From Caulobacter sp. CCUG 60055 (GTDB taxonomy: Bacteria; Pseudomonadota; Alphaproteobacteria; Caulobacterales; Caulobacteraceae), in the NCBI RefSeq assembly GCF_022750545.1, contig NZ_PUIC01000001.1, positions 62,001-126,000 on the forward strand: a stretch of 64,000 nt of DNA, written 5' to 3'. Every line of letters begins with the position of its first letter. The first letter of the stretch is position 1. Below, piece by piece: positions 1 to 7,048 of the stretch. The translations under genes were made by a program, and so were the position numbers. The notes beneath the pieces are model-generated. The model made no database searches and was not told the DNA's origin. It saw nothing but the letters and a program-made list of their open reading frames with translations.

Positions 1-1240
1 CGGGCTTGAGGCCGACCTGCTCCAGCATCGCCTCGACCCGTCGGCGGCGGGCCGCGCCGATGGGCGCGTCGGGCGACAGGCGCAGCGGCTCGGCGATCAG
101 GTCGGCGACCTTCCAGCGCGGGTCGAAGCTGCCGTAGGGGTCCTGGAACACCACCTGGATCTTGCGGCGCAGGTCGGCCGGCGCCCGGCGGCGCTCGAAC
201 CGGCGGCCGTCCAGCCGCACCGCGCCGCCCTGGATGTCGTCGAGGGCCAGCAGGGCCCGCAGCAGGGTCGACTTGCCGCTGCCGGATTCGCCGACCAGGC
301 CCACGCGCTCCCCCGCGTGGAGGGTCAGGTCGACGCCGTCGACGGCTCGGAACGGCCTGGCCGGTCCCCACAGGCGACGTGCGCCGTTGTGCTCGCGGAT
401 CAGGCCGGCGGCTTCCAGCAATGGCGGCGCGTCGACGGTCCTGGAGGCGGTCCCGGGCGGCGGGCGCGGTCGCAGCGCCGAGGCCTCGACCAGTGCGCGG
501 CTGTAGGGATGGCGCAGTTCGCGGAACAGCGACAGCGTCTCGCCGGCCTCGACCACCTCGCCGTCCTTGAGGATGGCGATGTCGTCGGCCAGGTCGGCGA
601 CGACGGCGAGGTCGTGGCTGATCAGGATCAGGCCGACGCCGTCCTCCCGCGTCACCTGGCGGAGCAGATCGAGGATGCGGGCCTGGGTGGTGACGTCGAG
701 GGCGGTGGTCGGCTCGTCGGCGATCAGCAGGCGCGGTCCCGCCGCCATGGCGGCGGCGATGGCGACCCGCTGGCGCTGGCCGCCCGACAGTTCGTGCGGA
801 TGGCGGGACAGCGGGAACCGCGCGGCCGGCAGGCCGACGCGCTCCAGCATGGCCGCCGCCGCGCGCCGGGCCTCGGCCCGCGAGGCGCCGCGATGCAGGC
901 GCACCGCCTCGGCCACCTGGTCGCCGATGGTCTGCAACGGATCGAGCGCCGTCATCGGCTCCTGGAACACCAGCCCGACGTCGCCGCCCCGGACCGACCG
1001 CATCCGTCGCTCGCCGGCCTGAAGCAGGTCCTCGCCGTCCAGCAGCACGCGGCCGGTCGCCGTCGCGCCCGGCGGCGCGAGGCCGAGCACCGCCAGGGCG
1101 GTCATCGACTTGCCCGATCCGGATTCGCCGACCAGGCCGAGGACGCGGCCCGGCGCCAGCGTCAGCGACACCGACCGCAGGATGTCGCGGCCGTCCAGCC
1201 TGAGGCTGAGGTTCTCGATCGACAGCAGGGGCGCGGTCAT
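1..1240 (-). CDS. Peptide-type ABC transporter, fused double ATP-binding protein (DppD+DppF), C-terminus outside window
   Basis: This ATPase would power import through the two permeases encoded just upstream. The first nucleotide-binding domain has Walker A GESGSGKS at residues 38-45, signature LSGGQRQR near residue 149 and Walker B LLIADEPTTALD near 175. A second Walker A (GESGSGKST) lies near residue 313, so two complete DppD/OppD- and DppF/OppF-like ATPases are joined in one chain, as in GsiA. The ATG at 1240 overlaps the stop of the dppC-like gene by 4 bp (ATGA), which suggests translational coupling. The reading frame is open to the left edge, so the end of the second domain is missing. 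The substrate cannot be read from the sequence; peptides or another DppA-class ligand are likely. Confidence 0.9.
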   Translation of the reverse strand, partial: MTAPLLSIENLSLRLDGRDILRSVSLTLAPGRVLGLVGESGSGKSMTALAVLGLAPPGATATGRVLLDGEDLLQAGERRMRSVRGGDVGLVFQEPMTALDPLQTIGDQVAEAVRLHRGASRAEARRAAAAMLERVGLPAARFPLSRHPHELSGGQRQRVAIAAAMAAGPRLLIADEPTTALDVTTQARILDLLRQVTREDGVGLILISHDLAVVADLADDIAILKDGEVVEAGETLSLFRELRHPYSRALVEASALRPRPPPGTASRTVDAPPLLEAAGLIREHNGARRLWGPARPFRAVDGVDLTLHAGERVGLVGESGSGKSTLLRALLALDDIQGGAVRLDGRRFERRRAPADLRRKIQVVFQDPYGSFDPRWKVADLIAEPLRLSPDAPIGAARRRRVEAMLEQVGLKP

Positions 1241-2070
1241 GGCCGCCGCTCCCAGGCCGGGTCGAGGCGGTCGCGCAGGCCCTCTCCCAGCAGGCTGAGG
1301 CCGAGCACGCTGAGCGCGATGGCCAGGCCCGGGAACACCGCCAGCCACGGCGCGGTCCCGGCCAGGGTCTGGGCGTCGTTGAGCATCCGCCCCCAACTGG
1401 GGCTGGGCGGCTGCACGCCGAGGCCGACATAGGACAGCCCCGCCTCGGCGCCGACGCCCAGGGCGGCCTGGATGGCGGCCTGGACGATCAGCAGTCCGGC
1501 GAGGTTGGGCGCGATGTGCTCGATCGAGATCGCCAGGTCCGAACGCCCCGCCGCCCGGGCCGCCGAGACGTAGTCGCGCGACCACTGGCCGAGCGCGCCG
1601 GCGCGGGTCAGCCGGGCGAACACCGGAACGTTGAACAGGCCGATGGCGACGATGGCCCCGGCCGCGCCAGGGCCGAACACCGCCGCCAGCAGGATGGCCA
1701 GCACCAGGGCCGGGAAGGCGAAGACGATGTCGTTGACCCGCATCACCGCTTCGTCGACCACGCCGTCCCGACGCGACGCGGCCAGGAGGCCGAGGGGCGC
1801 GCCGACGCCGAGGCCGATGGCCGTCGCCGCCAGGGCGACGCCGAGCGAGGCTCTGGCGCCGGCCATGACCATCGACAGCACGTCCCGGCCGAAGTGGTCG
1901 GTGCCAAGCAGGTGCGCCGCCGAGGGCGGCAGCAGTCGGCGGCCGATGTCCTGGGCGGCCGGGTCATAGGGCGTCCAGACCAGCGAAAGGACGGCCGCGC
2001 CCGCGAGCAGGCCGGTGAGGACGAGGCCGAGGGCGAGGCCGGAACGGCCCGGGCGGGGGGCGGCGCTCAT
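1237..2070 (-). CDS. ABC transporter permease, DppC/OppC type
   Basis: The product is a 277-residue inner-membrane permease of the peptide/nickel class. It has an N-terminal hydrophobic segment, the family motif GTDHFGRDVLS near residue 55, and the EAA-type cytoplasmic loop around EAGLSYVGLGVQPPSPSWG that contacts the ATPase. Length and layout are normal for DppC. It overlaps both neighbours by 4 bp (ATGA at 2067-2070 and 1237-1240) inside a run of coupled minus-strand genes. It should pair with the DppB half of the upstream fusion protein. Substrate unknown. Confidence 0.9.
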   Translation of the reverse strand: MSAAPRPGRSGLALGLVLTGLLAGAAVLSLVWTPYDPAAQDIGRRLLPPSAAHLLGTDHFGRDVLSMVMAGARASLGVALAATAIGLGVGAPLGLLAASRRDGVVDEAVMRVNDIVFAFPALVLAILLAAVFGPGAAGAIVAIGLFNVPVFARLTRAGALGQWSRDYVSAARAAGRSDLAISIEHIAPNLAGLLIVQAAIQAALGVGAEAGLSYVGLGVQPPSPSWGRMLNDAQTLAGTAPWLAVFPGLAIALSVLGLSLLGEGLRDRLDPAWERRP

Positions 2071-4649
2071 CGGCGGTCTCCGCGCAGGCGGGGATCGACG
2101 AGGCCGTAGGCGAGATCGACGACGAAATTGGTCACGGCCACCGCCAGGACCAGCGTCATCACCACCCCCTGCACGACGATCAGGTCGCGCTGGGCGATGG
2201 CCTGGAACACCAGGCGGCCGAGGCCGGGCAGGAAGAACACCGTCTCGATGATGACGCCGCCGGCGAGCAGGAACGATATCTGCAGGCCCAGCACGGTCAG
2301 GGTCGGGACCAGGGCGTTGGGCAGGCCGTGGCGCCACAGCGCCTGGAGGCGGCTGAGGCCGCGGGCGCGGGCGGTGCGCATGTAGTCCTGGGACAGGGTG
2401 TCGACCAGCGCGGCGCGCAGCACCCGCGTCAGGACGGCGGCCTGGGGTGCGGCCAGGGCGATCGCCGGCAGGGTCAGGGCCTTGAGGCCAGGCCACAGCC
2501 CTTCGCGCCAGCCGGGGAAGCCGCCCGCCGAGGTCCAGTGGAGGCCGACCGCGAAGACCAGCACCAGCAGCATGGCCAGCCAGAAGTTGGGCGCGGCGAC
2601 GCCCAGCTGCGTCAGGCCGCCGATGGCGCGGTCGACCGTCCGACGATGGTTGGCGGCGGCGACCACGGCGGCCGGGAAGGCGAACGCCGCCGCCAGGGCC
2701 AGGGCGTAGAGGGCCAGGGGCAGGGACACCTGCAGCCGCTCCAGGATCAGGTCGGCCACCGGCGTGCGATAGGTGTAGCTGAGGCCGAAATCGCCATGGG
2801 CCATGCCCGCCAGCCAGGCGAGGTAGCGCGCCGGCGCGGGCTGATCGAGGTCCAGCTCGGCCCGCAGCGAGGCCAGCCCCTGGGGATTGGCGTTCAATCC
2901 CATCATGAAGCTGGCCGGATCGCCGGGCGCGATCTCGGTGACCGCGAAGACCACGAGGCTGGCGCCCAGCAGGGTCAGGACCAGGATCGCCAGCCGACGG
3001 CCGGCGTAGGCGGGACCGGCGCGGAACAGGGCGAGGCCGACCAGGGCGGCGGCCGCGAGCGCCGCCGCGCCGCCGGCCGCGACGACCAGGATCGGCGCGG
3101 CGGCTGACGGGGCGGCGCCGGCCGCCGCCGCGCCGCGGAAGCGGACCTGGGTCAGGTCGTTGACCTCGATCGGGGCGTCGGTCCACAGGCCGTCGAGGTC
3201 GGCGCGCCAGACGCCCAGCTTGGGGAACTCGAACAGGAAGCCGTTGACCGCGTCGTCGGCGATCTGCCGCTGGATCAGGCCCAGCAGCCGCAGGCGCTCG
3301 GGCGGCTCGCGGGTCGCGTCGAGCTGGGCGAGGAGGGCGCGGACCGGCGGGCTTTCATAGCCGAAATAGTAGTCCGGCCGGCCGTAGATGTCGTAGTCCT
3401 TGGGCTCGGTGTGGGAGACCACGGTCAGGTCGTACTGGTGGTTCTTGAACACCTGTTCCAGCCATTGGGCCCATTCCAGGTTCTCCAGCCGCACGCGCAC
3501 GCCGACCTGGGCGAGTTGGGCGGCCAGGATCTCGCCGCTGCGGCGGGCGTAGCCGGTGGGCGGCAGCTTCATGGTCAGGGACAGGCCGTCGCGATATCCG
3601 GCCTCGGCCAGCAGCGCCCGGGCGCGGGCCGGGTCGTGCGGATAGCGGCCGGTCAGGTCGACATAGCCGGGATCGCGCGGGCTGAAATGACTGCCGATCG
3701 GCTCGCCATAGCCGAACATGGCCCCCTCGATCACCGCCTTGCGGTCGATGGCGTAGGACAGCGCCCGGCGCACGCGCAGGTCGTTCAGCGGCGGCCGCCG
3801 CTGGTTCATGGCCATCAGCGTCTCGCCCTCGGTCGCGCCGACCGTCACCTTGAAACGGGGATCGGATTTCAGCTGGGCCAGGCTCTCGGGGGCCGGGAAA
3901 TAGGGGAAGGCGTCGACGTCGCCGGCCTTGAGCGCGGCGAGGGCGGCGGTGGGATCGGAGATGAACTTGAACGTCACGCGGGCCAGCGGCGCGGGCCGGC
4001 CCCAATAGTCGGGATTGCGGGTCAGGACGATGGAGTCGCCGCGCCGCCAGCCGGCGAAGCGGAACGGCCCGGTGCCGACGGGACGAGCCGCGGCTCCGGC
4101 GATGGAGTTCGGCGCCACCATCACCAGGCCGCCCCAGCCGAGGACGTCTAGCAGGCCGCCGTCCGGGCGGCTCAGGGTCACGCGCAGGGTGGCCGGATCG
4201 ACCGCTTCCACGGCGCGGACCGCGGCCAGCTGCGGCCGCTGGGCGTTGGGCGAGGTCGGCGCGCGGGCCCGGTCGAGCGCGAACTTGGCGGTGGCGGCGT
4301 CGAACGGCGCGCCGTCGTGGAAGCGCACGCTGCGACGCAGGTGGAAGACATAGATCAGGCCGTCGGGCGAGATGTCCCAGGACTCGGCCAGCCCCGGCCG
4401 GACGCCGCCGTCGGGGCCGATGCGCACCAGCCCCTCGAAGACGTTGGCGTAGACCACCTCGTCGGTCGCCACCGAGGCGCCGAGGGTGGGGTCTAGATTG
4501 GGCGGCTCCAGCTGGGCGCCCAGGGTCAGGTCGTCCTTGGCGGCGGCCAGCGCGCCGCTTCCGCCCGCGACGGCGGCGAGGACCGTCAGGACGGCGGCGA
4601 CGGCCAGCGCCAGGACGCGCCCGCCGATGCGAAGCGGCCTTTGGTTCAT
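2067..4649 (-). CDS. Fused periplasmic substrate-binding protein (SBP family 5) and DppB/OppB-type permease
   Basis: One uninterrupted 860-residue frame encodes two proteins that are normally separate. Residues 1-31 look like a signal sequence or signal anchor. Residues about 32-505 are a DppA/OppA-type solute-binding protein, with LDPTLGASVATDEVVY, an FHDGAPFDA motif, and VRRALSYAIDRKAVIEGAMF. An Ala/Pro-rich linker and one extra hydrophobic helix (about 516-537) follow. A DppB permease occupies about 550-860, with EIAPGDPASFMMG, the EAA-region DYMRTARARGLS and the ending GLVDPRLRGD. The extra helix would carry the chain from the periplasm to the cytoplasm, so that the permease keeps its normal N-in topology. 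Start and stop each overlap a neighbour by 4 bp. No separate binding-protein gene is seen nearby. Confidence 0.88.
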   Translation of the reverse strand: MNQRPLRIGGRVLALAVAAVLTVLAAVAGGSGALAAAKDDLTLGAQLEPPNLDPTLGASVATDEVVYANVFEGLVRIGPDGGVRPGLAESWDISPDGLIYVFHLRRSVRFHDGAPFDAATAKFALDRARAPTSPNAQRPQLAAVRAVEAVDPATLRVTLSRPDGGLLDVLGWGGLVMVAPNSIAGAAARPVGTGPFRFAGWRRGDSIVLTRNPDYWGRPAPLARVTFKFISDPTAALAALKAGDVDAFPYFPAPESLAQLKSDPRFKVTVGATEGETLMAMNQRRPPLNDLRVRRALSYAIDRKAVIEGAMFGYGEPIGSHFSPRDPGYVDLTGRYPHDPARARALLAEAGYRDGLSLTMKLPPTGYARRSGEILAAQLAQVGVRVRLENLEWAQWLEQVFKNHQYDLTVVSHTEPKDYDIYGRPDYYFGYESPPVRALLAQLDATREPPERLRLLGLIQRQIADDAVNGFLFEFPKLGVWRADLDGLWTDAPIEVNDLTQVRFRGAAAAGAAPSAAAPILVVAAGGAAALAAAALVGLALFRAGPAYAGRRLAILVLTLLGASLVVFAVTEIAPGDPASFMMGLNANPQGLASLRAELDLDQPAPARYLAWLAGMAHGDFGLSYTYRTPVADLILERLQVSLPLALYALALAAAFAFPAAVVAAANHRRTVDRAIGGLTQLGVAAPNFWLAMLLVLVFAVGLHWTSAGGFPGWREGLWPGLKALTLPAIALAAPQAAVLTRVLRAALVDTLSQDYMRTARARGLSRLQALWRHGLPNALVPTLTVLGLQISFLLAGGVIIETVFFLPGLGRLVFQAIAQRDLIVVQGVVMTLVLAVAVTNFVVDLAYGLVDPRLRGDRR

Positions 4650-6022
4650 CGACGTCGGGCCAGGGTCTTTTCGGCGCGCGCCGCCGCCTGCGCGGCCTGC
4701 GCGGGCAGATCGAGCCGGCCGTAGACGTCGGCCAGCGCGCGGTTGAGGTGAACGCCGTCGGGGTCGAAGCCGCGCCGGATCTCCAGGGTCTGCTGGGCGG
4801 AGACGAGGCGGCCGGCGCGGATCGCCGCGTCGAGGTGCAATTGCTCGAAGAGGTCGCGCTGGGCGTGGCTGCCGCCGATCTCGACCATGCGCGGCAGGGC
4901 CGCGCCCAGCCGGCGCACGGCCTCGTCCCAATCGCGCCGGACGTGGGCGGCCAGGCCCTCGGCGGCGGGCAGGGCGACGCCGCTCCAGGCCTCGCGCGCG
5001 AAGGCCGGCGCGGCGCGCGCGCGTTCGGCGATGGCCCCCAGCAGCTGGTCGGCCTCCGCCGCTCCGGCGCGGGCGAGGCCGTAGAAGTATTGCAGGCTCA
5101 GGAACGGCTGGACCGTGTCGTCGGCGCGGGCCTTGAGCCAGCCGGCCAACTCGCCCCAGCGGCCGCCGACATCGACGCCGGCGAGCTCCAGGCGGGCCAG
5201 CAGCGACACGGCCCCGATCTGGTCCTGCGAATAGGTCTTGGCGATCCCCCAGCAGCGCTCGTCATAGAGGGCCAGGGCCTCGGCGTCGCGGCCCTGGCTC
5301 AGATAGAACAGGGCCAGATGCCACCAGGCGTGGCTCTCCATGAACGAATTGAGGCCGGTCCAGGTCTCGGACACCTCTTCGAGGAAGCGCGCGCCCTCGT
5401 CGATCCGCCCGCGCGTCAGCATGACGTGGGCGAGGGCGTGGTGGGCCCAGGGCTCCTTGCGACGCATGTCGACGGCGGTTCGGGCGGCGGCCTCGGCCTC
5501 GTCGATCAGATGGCACTGCTCGTAGGCGAAGGCGGTCATGCCGTGCATGTGCGGCACGTGGCTGTTGGCGTCGAGGACCTTGAGCGCGACCCGCAGCATG
5601 GCCGGGAAGTCGCCGCGGTTGAAGTCGTGGTACTGGCGCAGCTTGACCATGGCCAGGTCGTGCGGGAAGGCCTCGACGGTCTCGTCGGCCACGCTCAGGG
5701 CCAGGGGCAGGTCGTCTTCGATCCAGGCGCGCAGGAAGGCGGCGGTCATCCGCTCCCGGGGGTTGGCGCGGGCGGAGGCCCGCTCGGCCGCTTCGAGATA
5801 GGTCCGGGCGAGCGCCGGCGCCTCGGGCGCCTCCAGCAGCATCCACAGGATTCCGGCGTAGGCGTTGAGCAGGGGATCGTCCGCCGCGGCGTCCGCCGCC
5901 GCGACCACGCCCGCCGCGCGGGCCTCGTAGCCCAGGAAGCCGCCGACGAAGTCGTCGACCGCCGCCACCGCCAGGTCGTCGTCGGCGCTGACCGGGTTGC
6001 CCAGATAGTCCGTGCGCCTCAC
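4646..6022 (-). CDS. TTC38/StaR-like tetratricopeptide repeat protein
   Basis: The product is a 458-residue helical-repeat protein without a signal peptide. Conserved blocks include VPHMHGMTAFAYEQ, EPWAHHALAHVM, ESHAWWHLALFYL and LFEQLHLDAAIRAG. These match the TTC38 (StaR-like) TPR family, which occurs in bacteria and animals and has no assigned biochemistry. The His/Trp-rich blocks (HHALAH, HAWWHLA) are the family hallmark. I chose the GTG at 6022 because it forms a GTGA overlap with the stop of the hydrolase upstream, and the homologous sequence begins there (RRTDYLGNPVSADDD). The stop overlaps the ATG of the binding-protein/permease fusion. Family membership is fairly secure; the role in this transport operon is unknown. 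Confidence 0.8.
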   Translation of the reverse strand: MRRTDYLGNPVSADDDLAVAAVDDFVGGFLGYEARAAGVVAAADAAADDPLLNAYAGILWMLLEAPEAPALARTYLEAAERASARANPRERMTAAFLRAWIEDDLPLALSVADETVEAFPHDLAMVKLRQYHDFNRGDFPAMLRVALKVLDANSHVPHMHGMTAFAYEQCHLIDEAEAAARTAVDMRRKEPWAHHALAHVMLTRGRIDEGARFLEEVSETWTGLNSFMESHAWWHLALFYLSQGRDAEALALYDERCWGIAKTYSQDQIGAVSLLARLELAGVDVGGRWGELAGWLKARADDTVQPFLSLQYFYGLARAGAAEADQLLGAIAERARAAPAFAREAWSGVALPAAEGLAAHVRRDWDEAVRRLGAALPRMVEIGGSHAQRDLFEQLHLDAAIRAGRLVSAQQTLEIRRGFDPDGVHLNRALADVYGRLDLPAQAAQAAARAEKTLARRR

Positions 6023-6996
6023 GGCGCGGCGTCGGCCGGCAGGGCGGCCAGGAAGGCGGCGACGTCGTCGGCCGAACGGTCGGGAATTTCGACCTGGGGC
6101 AGGTGGCCGACGTTGGGATAGAGGATCAGGCGCGCGCCGGGTATGGCCTCGGCGAACTTGCGGCCGGCCGCCGGCTCGATGATGTGGTCCTGTTCGCCGT
6201 GCAGCACCAGGGTCGGGGCCTTGATCGTGCGCAGCGTCTCGACGCTGGCCTGGCTGTGGGCGCCCGGCTGCATCGACATCAGGATGGCGCGATGGCCCGG
6301 CGCGCGCTGCAGTTCGGCCCAGCGGTCGATGAAGGCTGGGGTGATCACCGACGGATCGACGACGTCGGCCCGCAGCCCCTGGCGGATCAGCGGCTTGTTG
6401 TCGATGCTGCGGAGGAAGGCGCGGCCCCACGAATATTTCAGCAGGCGGAAAGCCAGGGGCGGGTTCTTCGACAAGGTCTCGTTGGGCCACCCGGCCGCGT
6501 CGGCCAGGATCAGGGCGTCGACCCGCTGGGGATAGCGGGCCGCCACCTGCCAGGCGACGCCGCCGCCCATCGAGTTGCCGGCGATGGCGAAGCGGGGCAG
6601 GGCGAGCTTGGCCGCCAGGGCGTCGATCAGCTCGGCGTAGCCGTCGGCGGTGGCGACGTAGCCGTCCGGCGCGCGCGTCAGCCCGTGGCCGGGCAGGTCG
6701 ACGCGGATGATCCGGTAGCGGTCGCCGAAGCGCCGAACCCAGCCGTCCCACGAGAACACCGAGTCCCCGAACCCGTGCACCAGCAGGATCGCCGGCCGAC
6801 TGGGGTCGCCCTCGTCGCGATAGTGCAGCCGCACGCCGCCGGGCAGGTCGACGAAATGCGAACTGCGCTCGCCGTACTTGGCCTCCAGCGTCGCATAGGG
6901 AATGTCCGGCCCGCGCAGGGCCAGCCAGCCGACGAGGGCCAGGACCAGGAGCGCGACGACGGTCGCGCCCAGGGTCAGCAACACGATCTTGATCAC
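6019..6996 (-). CDS. Membrane-anchored alpha/beta hydrolase
   Basis: The 325-residue product begins with a Lys-flanked hydrophobic segment (residues about 4-27) that fits an uncleaved N-in/C-out anchor, which would place the catalytic domain in the periplasm. The fold is a standard alpha/beta hydrolase: oxyanion region LLVHGFGDS, nucleophile elbow GNSMGGG with Ser near residue 143, acid in GEQDHI and catalytic His in NVGHLPQ. The start is a GTG at 6996 preceded by GGAG with 8-nt spacing. It lies 52 bp after the TonB receptor stop and overlaps the next gene by 4 bp. Substrate unknown; esters or amides carried in by the neighbouring receptor are possible (inference). Confidence 0.88.
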   Translation of the reverse strand: MIKIVLLTLGATVVALLVLALVGWLALRGPDIPYATLEAKYGERSSHFVDLPGGVRLHYRDEGDPSRPAILLVHGFGDSVFSWDGWVRRFGDRYRIIRVDLPGHGLTRAPDGYVATADGYAELIDALAAKLALPRFAIAGNSMGGGVAWQVAARYPQRVDALILADAAGWPNETLSKNPPLAFRLLKYSWGRAFLRSIDNKPLIRQGLRADVVDPSVITPAFIDRWAELQRAPGHRAILMSMQPGAHSQASVETLRTIKAPTLVLHGEQDHIIEPAAGRKFAEAIPGARLILYPNVGHLPQVEIPDRSADDVAAFLAALPADAAP

Positions 6997-7048
6997 GTCC
7001 AGGTCTCCGTCAGGCTCTCGCCGCCACTCTCGCCGATCCAGGCCGCTT

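Noticed and set aside
2067-4649. The binding-protein/permease fusion as a sequencing frameshift artefact
   Set aside because: A lost stop would not create an additional, topologically required membrane helix and linker, and both flanks keep exact 4-bp overlaps with neighbouring genes.
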